Made by a program: the position numbers and the translations under genes. From Alphaproteobacteria bacterium (GTDB lineage: Bacteria > Pseudomonadota > Alphaproteobacteria > SMXS01): a stretch of 64,000 bases of DNA. Under the pieces are notes generated by a model that saw only the letters and a program-made list of their open reading frames with translations, was not told the DNA's origin and ran no database searches. Below are positions 25,939-34,063 of the stretch, in pieces. Every line of letters starts with the position of its first letter. Positions within the stretch are counted from its first letter, which is position 1. The stretch is taken from the NCBI GenBank assembly GCA_016124315.1, contig WGNW01000063.1, positions 1-64,000 on the forward strand. Direction: 5' to 3'.

Positions 25939-27243
25939 CTACCCGGTACCTTCAACGGGCGCGCTGGCGTAGCCGGTGACCAGCATGAAGATGCCGGCGG
26001 CCACGCCGATCAGGCAGGTGGCCATCACGTACCAGGCCGGCGCCTCGCGGCTGCGCTCCAGCGCGGCGGCCACCGCCAGCGGGGTCAGCCCGCCGAACAC
26101 GGCATAGGCGATGTTGTAGGAGAAGGAGAGGCCCGAGAAGCGGACGTCGGGCGGAAACGCCCGCACCATCACATAGGGCACGGCGCCGACCACGCCGACC
26201 GCCAGCCCCGCCAGGGCGTAGGCCGGCACCAGCAGTCCCGGATCGGTGGCGATGTGGGCGTAGAGGCCGTAGACGGTGGCGGCGAGCACGACGCTGCCGG
26301 CAACGAAGGTGCGGCCCGGGCCGTAGCGGTCGACCGCGGCGCCGGCGGCGACGCAGCCGATGGTGAGGCAGACGACCGCCACCGTGTTGGCCTCGAGCGC
26401 CGCCATGGCGGTGAAGCCGTACTGGGACTGCAGGATGGACGGGGTCATCAGGATCACCACCACGATGGCCGCGGTCAGCAGCATGGACAGCACGACCGGG
26501 CCAGGATGGGCGGTGATCACCCGCTTCACCGGCAGCTCGGCGGAGAGCGCCTTGCGCTCGCGCATCGCCTCGAACACCGGGGTCTCCCGGAGGTAGCCGC
26601 GCAGGTAGACGCCCAGCAGGCCGAAGACACCGCCCAGCACGAAGGCGGCGCGCCAGCCCCAGGCCAGCACCTGTTCAGGCGTCAGCACCGCGTTGATCAG
26701 CGTGGCGACCAGCGAGCCGAGCAGGATGCCGGCAGTGAGCCCCGCCGTCAGCGTGCCGCAGGCGAAGCCCACATGGCGGGAGGGTACGTGCTCTGCGACG
26801 AAAACCCAGGCACCGGGCACCTCGCCGCCCACAGCCGCACCCTGCACGATCCGCAGCACCAGCATGAGCAGCGGCGCCAGCAGGCCGATGTCGGCATAGG
26901 TCGGCAGCAGGCCCATCAGGAAGGTCGGCACCGCCATGAGGAAAATGCTCAGCGTGAACATCCGCTTCCGCCCCGCCAGGTCGCCGAAATGCGCCATGAC
27001 GATGCCGCCCAGCGGCCGCGCCAGATAGGCGGCGGCGAACAGGCCGTAGACCTGCAGCTGCTTGGCGAACGCCGACTGGTCGGGAGAGAAGAACAGCTGG
27101 CCCAGCGCCTGGGTGAAGAACACGAAGACGATGAAGTCGTAGAACTCGAGGGCGCCGCCGAGTGCAGACAGCCCGAGGGTCTTCATGTCCTGCCGGGAGA
27201 GGCCGCGGCCGCCGGCGGACGCGGCAGAGGAGGAGGAGGTCAT
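25939..27243 (-). CDS. MFS transporter, metabolite:H+ symporter (MHS) family
   Basis: A 434-residue 12-TM carrier of the MHS family (proline/betaine/alpha-ketoglutarate permease-like). Diagnostic features: ALEFYDFIVFVFFTQAL in TM1 (GxxxEWYDF-type), ARPLGGIVMAHFGDLAGRKR between TM2 and TM3, RIVQGAAVGGEVPGA in TM4 and WGWRAAFVLGGV in TM6. The start at ATG 27243 is preferred over the in-frame upstream ATG because the N-terminus before TM1 then has normal length; the ribosome binding site is weak. Substrates of MHS members are carboxylates, so an organic acid is likely. Confidence 0.88.
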   Translation of the reverse strand: MTSSSSAASAGGRGLSRQDMKTLGLSALGGALEFYDFIVFVFFTQALGQLFFSPDQSAFAKQLQVYGLFAAAYLARPLGGIVMAHFGDLAGRKRMFTLSIFLMAVPTFLMGLLPTYADIGLLAPLLMLVLRIVQGAAVGGEVPGAWVFVAEHVPSRHVGFACGTLTAGLTAGILLGSLVATLINAVLTPEQVLAWGWRAAFVLGGVFGLLGVYLRGYLRETPVFEAMRERKALSAELPVKRVITAHPGPVVLSMLLTAAIVVVILMTPSILQSQYGFTAMAALEANTVAVVCLTIGCVAAGAAVDRYGPGRTFVAGSVVLAATVYGLYAHIATDPGLLVPAYALAGLAVGVVGAVPYVMVRAFPPDVRFSGLSFSYNIAYAVFGGLTPLAVAAALERSREAPAWYVMATCLIGVAAGIFMLVTGYASAPVEGTG

Positions 27244-27425
27244 CGAAGGTCTTTCGCGGATGTCCCGCCACGGCGGACGCCGCGACCGTCCCTGATTAGT
27301 CGAAGCCGCCGGCACGCGCCACGGTTATCGTTCGGATGCGACCGGCGCGCCGCCGGAACATTCCGGGTCCGGCACCGTTCCTAGATGATGCGTGCCGATC
27401 CTCAGCCGGCTACGCACAGGACGGG

Positions 27426-27451
27426 GCCCGGCCGGTGCCCGCCGGTCGGGC
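27426..27451 (-). terminator. Possible terminator hairpin after the autotransporter gene
   Basis: A 10-bp stem with one G-U pair (GCCCGGCCGG/CCGGTCGGGC on the plus strand) and a 6-nt loop, 19 nt beyond the autotransporter stop. No U-tract follows on the minus strand, so termination efficiency is uncertain. Confidence 0.35.
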
Positions 27452-27469
27452 TTCGCCCTTCGCCGAAGA

Positions 27470-30400
27470 TCAGAAGCTTACCCGGACCGTGCCCGAGACG
27501 ACGTGGTTCAGCTTGCCGCTGCCCATCTCCGCGTCGTAGTCGAAGGAAAGCGTGCCGAAATACGAGGTCACGTCGATGCCCACGCCGGCGTAGTAGGTGG
27601 TCGCCGCCCCAAGTTCGCCCAGGGTGGTGAATGCCGTGGACGGTCCGCCGGCCAGGAAGTAGGCGACGTTGACGGGTCCCTTGTAGCGGAATTCGTGCGT
27701 GAGGCCGCCGCGGATCTGCGGTTCGATCACGCCGGCTCCGTCGCGGATCTGCATGCCGAGCTGGAAGCCGAGATTACCGCGCAGGAACTCCACCGTCTGG
27801 CCTTCGACGGCGAGCCTGACGCCGTCGGCCGTCGTGTCCGTCGCCTTGGCATCGGCGATGCCGCGTTCCGTGTAGCCGTTCTCGTGCAGCTTCATGTAGC
27901 TCATGGCGGCCATGCCGGTCAGCGTGAAGCGACCGAGGGTCGCCGTGTAGCCGACGCGGACATTGGCATTCATGTGGTGGCCGCCCCAGTTGCTGAACAT
28001 GCTGCGGTCGACGTCGCCGATGACCAGCCGGCGCTCCTGGTCGTAGCTGCTGAAGCCGTAGCCACCGGTGACATCGACGAAGAAACCGCCGGTCTCGATA
28101 CCGGCATAGAGGTTGAGCTGGGTGGTCTGGGTCGCGAGGGGCTTGTCGAACGAGCCCTTCTCCCGGTACTCGGACCAGACCTGCGAGATGCTGAAGCCGA
28201 AGGCGTCGAGGCCGAACAAGGGGTAGTCGGCGCCCATCGCGATGCCGTAGCTGTAGCCGCCGTAGCCGAGCTGCTGGCCGTAGGGATTCTGGTTCGCGAC
28301 ATAGACGAGCTGCTCGGCCCAGATGGTCGGCGCGTGCCGCCGGTCCATCTTCTTGGCCCGCTCCGGATCCTTGCCGGCGATGCGCTGCACCCGCTCCTTG
28401 TAGCGCCGGTCCAGCTTGTAGATGCTGTCCATGCGCTTGTTGATGGCGCTGAAGATGGCGGCCTGGGTCTTGAAGATGCCGATCTGGGTGGCCCCGCTGT
28501 TGTCGGGCATCAACTGGTTGAACGCGTCCTGCACCTGTTCCTTGGTCGCCAGGTTGGCGAACGCGGCGCCCACCTGCTGGTCGGCCTGGAGCACGTCGGG
28601 CGAGGCATTGAACACGGCGGTCTGGTTGGACGTGAGCCCCAGTTCCTCGGCGCTGGCGCGGTGGACCGTCACGATGATCTTGTTGGAATTCGTCGGGTCC
28701 AGCGCGACATCCACATTGAAGAATGCCGAGGTGTCGCTGACGTTCAGCCCGTCGAGACCGTTCTCCAGCGATAGGGTGCCGGCATCGACCAGCGTAAAGG
28801 TGACATCCGTCGACGCCAGCGTCTTGAAATCGGTGATCAGGGTGGCGCCGCTGGCGAACGAGGCGGTGCCCGAGGCGACCAGCGAGCCGGCCGTCGCGTC
28901 GCTGCCGTAGATCGGCACCACCAGGGTCGACGTGGCGTCGAAGCTGGCGTCGTGCACATGCGCGCCGGTCGAATTGGAGATGGCGAAGGAGGAATTGGTG
29001 ACGGCAAGGTCCACCTGGCCGTTGCTGGCAGTCAGGCTGCCGTCGAACTTGGCCTGATCGACGAGGCCCAGCGTATTGTTGCCGGCCCCCATCTCCAGGT
29101 TCCCGGTCAGCGATCCGCCGGTGATCGTCACCGCGTCGTTGCCGCTGCCCAGCACGACGTCGCCGGTGATCGAGCCGGTATTGTCGATGGTGGAGTCGAT
29201 GGTCGAGGCGGAAAGGTCGATCGCCCGGGTCGACGAGGCCGACGTGTTGATCTGCCCGCTGTTGACGATGCTCTGGAGCGTCCCCGAAAGGTCGATGATG
29301 CCCACGGCGCGGGCGCCCGAATCCGTGCCCGTCGCCGAGATGATCCCGGAGTTGGTGATGGTGGGCACGGTGGCGCCTACCTGGATCGAGATGCCGGTGG
29401 CCAACTGGGTATCGGTGGTCGCCGCGATGTTGCCGGTATTGTTGATCTCGGGAACGCTTGCCAGGGAACCGATGGTGACCGCCGTGGCGTTGGCCTTCTG
29501 CGCTGTGGCCGTGATGTCGCCGCCGTCGTTCAGGAAGCCGCCCTCGACGGTGGTGGAGGAGGCGACCGGCGGCGCGGCGTCGAGGCCGATGCGGACGGTC
29601 TCCACGTCGAGGTTGTCGGTCTGGGACTTGCTCGAGAGTTCGCCGCGGTTGACGACGCCGTAGATGTTGCCGTCCTCCGGGAGTACGCCGATCGTGATAT
29701 CGCCGCCGCTGGCGCCGTTGGCGTCCGGGCCGATCTTCAGGGCGTTGGCGCCGCCCGTGACGGTGATGGAGGCGTCGGTGCCGATATTGTCCTTGGTCTT
29801 GCCCCGCACCGTGTCGACGGTGCCGTTGCTGAGATCGGTGGTCTCCTGCGTCGTCAGCCCGTCGCCGTCGTTGAGCACGCCGCCGGCCACGCTGCCGCCG
29901 ATGGCCAGGCCCGTGCCGCCGTTCACTTCGGCGATGGTCGTCGGATTTCCCTTGTTGTCGTAGGTGGTCACCGACGCGCTGCCGGTCTTGATGGTGCCGG
30001 TATTGGAGACGGTTCCGCCGACATTGCCGAGGATCACCATGCCCATGCCGTTGCTGCCGTCAGCGGTGATCGAGCCGCCGTTGGTGACCTTGCCCGAGAC
30101 GGAGCCCAGGGTATAGATGCCCACCGAATCCTTCCCCTGCGCCGTGATGGTGCCGGCCGTGCCATTGACGATATCGCCCGTCAGGCTCGCCCCGGGCTCG
30201 ACATAGATGCCGTAGTTGCCCTGGTCGACGGTGGTGCTGTCGCTGTCCTGCGACAGGCTGATGGAGCCGTTGTTGGTGATGGTGCTGGTGAACGCCCCGG
30301 GGGCGATCATGATGCCGCGCGTGTCCGTGCCGGCGCTCGACTCCAGGGTTCCGCCATTGGTGACGTCGTTGCTGCTGTCGACAATGATCGCGGCGCCTGA

Positions 30401-30610
30401 GCTGACGTTGACCCGGCCGTTCGCGTTCACCGTAATGTCGCCGGGTCCGCCGTCCGCATCGGAGGTGCTGACCGTGTCCGTGCGGGAGTTCGAGATCGTC
30501 AGGTCGGCCGCGTGGCCATATACCGGCGCCGCAAGCGTGCCCGCCAGAACGAGGCTTCGGGCGAGAACGCTGCCGTTGCGCAGGCGGCGGCGGGACGGTA
30601 GTTCGGACAT
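27470..30610 (-). CDS. Autotransporter (type Va) with glycine/asparagine-rich beta-helix passenger
   Basis: A 1046-residue surface or secreted protein. The basic N-terminus plus hydrophobic segment ending PVYGHA is a signal peptide (about 1-34). The passenger (about 35-640) is a run of short beta-helix rungs rich in N-x-G, TGNI and ITNSG-type motifs, including GGTVSNTGTIKTG and GNDAVTITGGSLTGN. A helical linker follows (about 660-730, with LQADQQVGAAFANLATKEQ). The C-terminal 280 residues are a 12-strand autotransporter barrel ending VSGTVRVSF, the terminal aromatic expected for BAM insertion. Passenger function (adhesion, aggregation) is not readable. It is monocistronic and divergent from the RhlE gene. 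Confidence 0.9.
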   Translation of the reverse strand: MSELPSRRRLRNGSVLARSLVLAGTLAAPVYGHAADLTISNSRTDTVSTSDADGGPGDITVNANGRVNVSSGAAIIVDSSNDVTNGGTLESSAGTDTRGIMIAPGAFTSTITNNGSISLSQDSDSTTVDQGNYGIYVEPGASLTGDIVNGTAGTITAQGKDSVGIYTLGSVSGKVTNGGSITADGSNGMGMVILGNVGGTVSNTGTIKTGSASVTTYDNKGNPTTIAEVNGGTGLAIGGSVAGGVLNDGDGLTTQETTDLSNGTVDTVRGKTKDNIGTDASITVTGGANALKIGPDANGASGGDITIGVLPEDGNIYGVVNRGELSSKSQTDNLDVETVRIGLDAAPPVASSTTVEGGFLNDGGDITATAQKANATAVTIGSLASVPEINNTGNIAATTDTQLATGISIQVGATVPTITNSGIISATGTDSGARAVGIIDLSGTLQSIVNSGQINTSASSTRAIDLSASTIDSTIDNTGSITGDVVLGSGNDAVTITGGSLTGNLEMGAGNNTLGLVDQAKFDGSLTASNGQVDLAVTNSSFAISNSTGAHVHDASFDATSTLVVPIYGSDATAGSLVASGTASFASGATLITDFKTLASTDVTFTLVDAGTLSLENGLDGLNVSDTSAFFNVDVALDPTNSNKIIVTVHRASAEELGLTSNQTAVFNASPDVLQADQQVGAAFANLATKEQVQDAFNQLMPDNSGATQIGIFKTQAAIFSAINKRMDSIYKLDRRYKERVQRIAGKDPERAKKMDRRHAPTIWAEQLVYVANQNPYGQQLGYGGYSYGIAMGADYPLFGLDAFGFSISQVWSEYREKGSFDKPLATQTTQLNLYAGIETGGFFVDVTGGYGFSSYDQERRLVIGDVDRSMFSNWGGHHMNANVRVGYTATLGRFTLTGMAAMSYMKLHENGYTERGIADAKATDTTADGVRLAVEGQTVEFLRGNLGFQLGMQIRDGAGVIEPQIRGGLTHEFRYKGPVNVAYFLAGGPSTAFTTLGELGAATTYYAGVGIDVTSYFGTLSFDYDAEMGSGKLNHVVSGTVRVSF

Positions 30611-31085
30611 TCAAAAGCCTCGCTTCAGGTTCGGAGAGCGCGTGCGCAATCTCAACTGTTCAGGCGATAAATTGCAACCGCCCAACTGATAGCCGGGCAG
30701 CGGGATGATCGGCAACGAAGAAACGGTTGTCCCGTCCGGACGTCTCCAGGTCCCCTCTCCATCCTCCCTCGGCCGCGCCCGGGCGCGGCCGGCTGCATAG
30801 GAGGTAGGGGAGCGTAGCAGATTCGGCTTCGTCGGTCGGAAAAGATTTGCCGGGTGTTGCGAAAAGGCACCACATCTCAACCTCCTAGCTTGATGCCGCT
30901 TGACAATGCGCCCAATCGGGCGCACTTACCGTCCGTCCCGCCGAGACCGCGCGATGCGCCGCACAGGCGTCTCCTTCCGGCGGGAACCTCCCAACAACAG
31001 CTCATTTCCAGGCGCGCGTGGAAAAACAGCAACACGCCGGGCCGGGCGCAGGACGCGCCGGCAAGCGGCGAAGGATTCTAGTTAC
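30611..31085. other. Divergent regulatory region with two palindromes (475 bp)
   Basis: This lies between the autotransporter (leftward) and the RhlE-type helicase (rightward). It contains a 20-bp perfect palindrome, GGCCGCGCCC/GGGCGCGGCC, at 30771-30790. A hairpin TGCGCCC-AATC-GGGCGCA at 30907-30924 directly follows a consensus-like TTGACA at 30900-30905, with no good -10. The distance to the helicase start implies a long 5' UTR, as is common for cold-induced helicases. Small ORFs here lack ribosome binding sites and are not supported. Confidence 0.5.
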
Positions 31086-32330
31086 GTGACGACGACTTTC
31101 GAGGCCCTTGGACTCATCGAGCCTCTGCAACGCGCCCTCAAGGCGGAAAACTACACCACTCCCACACCCATCCAGTCCCAGGCCATCCCGTTGCTGCTTG
31201 ACGGCGGCGACCTGCTGGGCATCGCCCAGACCGGCACCGGCAAGACGGCCGCGTTCTCGCTGCCCATGCTGCAGCGGCTAGCTGCCGAGGACATCCGGCC
31301 GGCGCCCCGCACGGCGCGCGCCCTGATCCTCGCGCCCACCCGCGAGCTGGCGGTGCAGATCGCCGACAGCATCCGGGCCTATGGCCGGCACCTGAACCTG
31401 CGCCATACGGTGATCCTGGGCGGCGTCGGCCAGAACCCCCAGGTGAAGGCCATGGCCCGCGGCGTCGACATCCTGGTGGCGACGCCGGGCCGACTGCTCG
31501 ACCTGGTGAACCAGAAGCACGTGGATCTTTCCGGAACCGGTCTGCTCGTTCTGGACGAGGCCGACCGCATGCTCGACATGGGCTTCATCCGCGACGTCCG
31601 CAAGATCGTCGCGGCGCTGCCCCGCCGCCGCCAGTCGCTGCTGTTCTCGGCGACCATGCCGGCCGACGTGGCCCGCCTCGCCCATGACATGCTGCGTGAT
31701 CCCATGCGCGTGGAGGTGACGCCGGCAGCCACCACCGTCGACCGCATCCGGCAGAGCGTCTACTTCGTCGAGGCGGCGGGCAAGCAGTCGCTGCTGTCCA
31801 GCCTGCTGCGCGACGGCGATCTCAGCAAGGTGATCGTCTTCACCCGGACCAAGCACCGGGCGAACCGGGTCGCCGAACAGCTCAGCAAGGGCGGCACCGC
31901 CGCCGATGCCATCCACGGCAACAAGTCGCAGAGCGCCAGACAGAAGGCGCTGGAGCGGTTTCGCAGCGGCGATTCCCGCGTGCTGGTGGCGACCGACATC
32001 GCCGCCCGCGGCATCGATGTGGACGGCGTGACCCACGTCATCAACTTCGAGCTGCCCAACGAACCGGAGAGCTACGTCCACCGCATCGGCCGCACCGCCC
32101 GCGCGGGTGCCGACGGCGCGGCCATCGCCTTCTGCGACCCGAGCGAGCGGACCTACCTGAAGAGCATCGAGAAGCTGACGCGGGTCCGGCTCACCATCGT
32201 CGGCGACCGACCCGAGCCCGCGCCCCAGGTGGAGACCGCCCGCCGCGAATCGGAGCCGGCCGAGGCCAAGTCGGCCCCGCGGCGGCGGCGGCGGCGGCCT
32301 CGTCGCCCTGCGGTTCGCCGGGCCGCCTGA
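31086..32330 (+). CDS. rhlE: DEAD-box ATP-dependent RNA helicase, RhlE-like
   Basis: A 414-residue RNA helicase for ribosome assembly or RNA decay at low temperature. Motifs in order: Q-motif with Q30 in TPIQSQAIP, walker A AQTGTGKT (47-54), [20 protein letters not shown] (157-160), SAT (from 188), ARGIDV, and [10 protein letters not shown] (about 332-341). The C-terminal tail is extremely basic ([16 protein letters not shown]), typical of RhlE/cold-shock helicases. The GTG at 31086 is chosen because the domain starts there ([10 protein letters not shown]) and AAGGA lies 10 nt upstream; the longer upstream frame is non-homologous basic sequence. A cold-shock protein gene follows. Confidence 0.92.
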   Translation: MTTTFEALGLIEPLQRALKAENYTTPTPIQSQAIPLLLDGGDLLGIAQTGTGKTAAFSLPMLQRLAAEDIRPAPRTARALILAPTRELAVQIADSIRAYGRHLNLRHTVILGGVGQNPQVKAMARGVDILVATPGRLLDLVNQKHVDLSGTGLLVLDEADRMLDMGFIRDVRKIVAALPRRRQSLLFSATMPADVARLAHDMLRDPMRVEVTPAATTVDRIRQSVYFVEAAGKQSLLSSLLRDGDLSKVIVFTRTKHRANRVAEQLSKGGTAADAIHGNKSQSARQKALERFRSGDSRVLVATDIAARGIDVDGVTHVINFELPNEPESYVHRIGRTARAGADGAAIAFCDPSERTYLKSIEKLTRVRLTIVGDRPEPAPQVETARRESEPAEAKSAPRRRRRRPRRPAVRRAA

Positions 32331-32340
32331 GCGCAGACCC

Positions 32341-32373
32341 GCGCAATCCGGGCCCTTTGGGCCCGGAGTGCGC
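32341..32373 (+). terminator. Strong hairpin after the RhlE gene
   Basis: A 9-bp perfect stem TCCGGGCCC/GGGCCCGGA with a TTT loop, extended after an A-G mismatch by GCGCA/TGCGC. It begins 10 nt past the helicase stop. There is no U-tract, so it may stabilise the 3' end or act with Rho rather than as an intrinsic terminator. Confidence 0.5.
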
Positions 32374-32393
32374 CGTCCCGGTGAATTGAGTTG

Positions 32394-32418
32394 TATAATT
32401 GCCCGGGCCGGATTATAT
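32394..32418 (+). promoter_or_regulatory. Candidate promoter elements of the cold-shock gene
   Basis: An AT-rich island holds TATAAT at 32394-32399 and, 13 nt on, TTATAT at 32413-32418; TTGTAT at 32391-32396 lies 16 nt before the latter. Either could serve as -10. The distance of about 140-160 nt to the ATG implies the long structured 5' UTR usual for CspA-family genes. Confidence 0.4.
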
Positions 32419-32560
32419 GGGCAACATCAGTGACCTAAGGCCCGGCGTATCCGCTTCGTCGCCGACCGAGCTACCGATTCCCAGGACTTCAGCGAGCTGA
32501 GAAACCGTCTGCACCCCTCGTGCAAGCGGTCGTTACGTCATCATCAAGGAAGCACTATCT

Positions 32561-32770
32561 ATGACCAACGGAACCGTGAAGTGGTTCAACGCGACCAAGG
32601 GCTATGGTTTCATCCAGCCGGAAGACGGCTCGGCTGACGCCTTCGTCCATATCTCCGCCGTGGAGCGTGCGGGCCTGACCGGCCTTCGTGAAGGCCAGAA
32701 GGTCTCCTACGAACTGGTCCGTGGCCGCAACGGCAAGAGCTCTGCTGAAGACCTGAAGGTTATCGGCTAA
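32561..32770 (+). CDS. csp: CspA-family cold-shock protein
   Basis: A 69-residue single OB-fold RNA chaperone. RNP1 is KGYGFIQP (13-20) and RNP2 is AFVHIS (27-32), with conserved aromatic W8 in GTVKWFN and the C-terminal GKSSAEDLKVIG. The length is standard. AAGGAAG lies 10-16 nt before the ATG, and a 230-bp leader separates it from the helicase gene. It is followed by two strong hairpins. The protein is expected to melt RNA secondary structure after temperature downshift or during growth restart. Confidence 0.97.
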   Translation: MTNGTVKWFNATKGYGFIQPEDGSADAFVHISAVERAGLTGLREGQKVSYELVRGRNGKSSAEDLKVIG

Positions 32771-32788
32771 CAAGCCGGCGATCTGCCG

Positions 32789-32817
32789 GGAGGGCCTCAC
32801 CTTCTGGTGAGCCCTCC
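32789..32817 (+). terminator. Hairpin directly after the cold-shock gene
   Basis: A 12-bp stem with a single bulged C (GGAGGGC-CTCACC / GGTGAGCCCTCC) and a TTCT loop, 18 nt after the stop. It has no U-tract. It may protect the short mRNA from 3' exonucleases. Confidence 0.6.
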
Positions 32818-32888
32818 AAGCGCAGGCCCGGAGACGGACGCCAACGTCCGTCGCGGCAGGCTTTGCTTCAATTCATACCCATCAAACT

Positions 32889-32914
32889 GCCTCGATTCCG
32901 AGGCCGTTTTTTTT
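32889..32914 (+). terminator. Rho-independent terminator of the cold-shock transcript
   Basis: Stem GCCTCG/CGAGGC with ATTC loop, two nucleotides, then eight T residues (32907-32914). This is a canonical intrinsic terminator. Confidence 0.88.
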
Positions 32915-33045
32915 ATACGGGTGATCATTCCGGCTCGCCCGGTTGCCGCGGCGACACGCTGGCCCGGAAGAGCATCATGATCGGCAGGCATTGAAAAAAG
33001 ATAGGATTCTGGTACTAAACACTGCTGATTAAGGAGACGTTGATC

Positions 33046-33459
33046 GTGTCGGCCAGCAGTGGAATTGCGCCAGATACGGCGAAGCTTGACGCCCAATTGT
33101 CCACGCGGCGGGCGCGCCCCGACAGCGAGGGTGTTAACGATCGTGCAAAGCTTCTCATGCACCGTCTCATCGCTCGGCAACTGAAGTCTAATCCTGCAAT
33201 CCTCGAGAGGGTGACGCGCGAACTGAGAGACGGTGGCTCTGAACGACCTCTCTATTCGGATGAATGGCGGGAGATATTGGCGTCTGACGTTGTGACGATT
33301 CGCAATCGGATCAGCAGTCGCGACAGGCGGATGGTACGGCTCCGCCTCAGTTCTCCGCTTTCAAGCGTCCTAGATTTCCGTGACCCGGCCCTTCGTCGGC
33401 GCATCTGGAAAAAGGCCAAGCTGATGACCCCTGTCCGAGCCAGGCGTTCCGTCGGCTGA
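33046..33459 (+). CDS. Hypothetical protein, probable partner (antitoxin candidate) of the downstream nucleotidyltransferase-like gene
   Basis: A 137-residue soluble protein. GTG 33046 is preferred because AAGGAG (33031-33036) is 9 nt before it, whereas the TTG at 33040 would be only 3 nt away. The middle part has LLMHRLIARQLKSNPAILERV and YSDEWREILA, then SSRDRRMVRLRLSSPL and the basic end RIWKKAKLMTP. No known domain is assigned with certainty; the arrangement (small helical protein, 2-nt gap, DUF6036-like nucleotidyltransferase) is what is seen in some toxin-antitoxin pairs. Base composition is clearly less GC-rich than the flanks, consistent with horizontal acquisition. Confidence 0.65.
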   Translation: MSASSGIAPDTAKLDAQLSTRRARPDSEGVNDRAKLLMHRLIARQLKSNPAILERVTRELRDGGSERPLYSDEWREILASDVVTIRNRISSRDRRMVRLRLSSPLSSVLDFRDPALRRRIWKKAKLMTPVRARRSVG

Positions 33460-33461
33460 AC

Positions 33462-34052
33462 ATGGATCGCGCGCGCACGGTTGAGGATCTGGACCGTGCC
33501 GTCAGAGCCATCGCGGTGCATTTCAGGGCCGACGTTGTCGTCATCGTCGGCAGTCAGTCAGTGCTTCTTGAATGGCCTGACGCCCCATTGATCATGCGCA
33601 TTTCCAGCGAGATCGACGCGTATCCGGGAAATATCAGGGAATGGGAGGCACGTCATTCGGGTGAACCCGCATCCGAAGAGATTGCGGCACTCTTCGGATG
33701 GGGCTCGGCGTTTCATGATGAGTTCGGCTTCTACATAGACGGCGTCGACGAGACAACGGCAAGACTTCCCGACGGCTGGCAGGACAGGGCCATTGAACGC
33801 CGCCTGCGGGTGGAACGCAGGACTGTAAAGGCGATCGCGCCATCGCCACTTGACCTGGCAGTGTCAAAACTGCACAGGCTGGATGAAAAGGACCGCGACT
33901 ATATCAGCCTGAGGCATCGACTCAGACCTCTCGACCTCGACCTGCTAACGCAACGTCTGGCCGAGACGAACCCCGATCCTCAGATCTTCGCGCGTGCGAT
34001 CGCCTTCATCGACAGCCTGCGACATCGCGGATCGCCCGACGATTATCCGTAG
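33462..34052 (+). CDS. DUF6036-like nucleotidyltransferase-fold protein (toxin candidate)
   Basis: A 196-residue protein. The N-terminal half has the nucleotidyltransferase-like pattern VVIVGSQSVLLE (28-39) followed by SSEIDAYPGN (48-57), matching the G-S and acidic metal-site elements of minimal nucleotidyltransferases of the DUF6036 group. Downstream are DEFGFYIDGVD and LDLAVSKLHRLDEKDRDYI, a helix-rich part resembling AbiEii/MNT-type proteins. It begins 2 nt after the upstream stop, so the two are an operon. Codon use is less GC-biased than neighbouring genes. Assignment as toxin is inference; a housekeeping nucleotidyltransferase cannot be excluded. Confidence 0.65.
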   Translation: MDRARTVEDLDRAVRAIAVHFRADVVVIVGSQSVLLEWPDAPLIMRISSEIDAYPGNIREWEARHSGEPASEEIAALFGWGSAFHDEFGFYIDGVDETTARLPDGWQDRAIERRLRVERRTVKAIAPSPLDLAVSKLHRLDEKDRDYISLRHRLRPLDLDLLTQRLAETNPDPQIFARAIAFIDSLRHRGSPDDYP

Positions 34053-34063
34053 TCCGGGCGCAG

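Noticed and set aside
30771-30790. 20-bp GC palindrome taken as an intrinsic terminator
   Set aside because: It lies between divergent genes with no U-tract on either side, so termination is not supported.
32394-32399. A TATAAT alone as proof of a sigma70 promoter for csp
   Set aside because: No matching -35 at 16-18 nt is present for this hexamer, so it is listed only as a low-confidence candidate.
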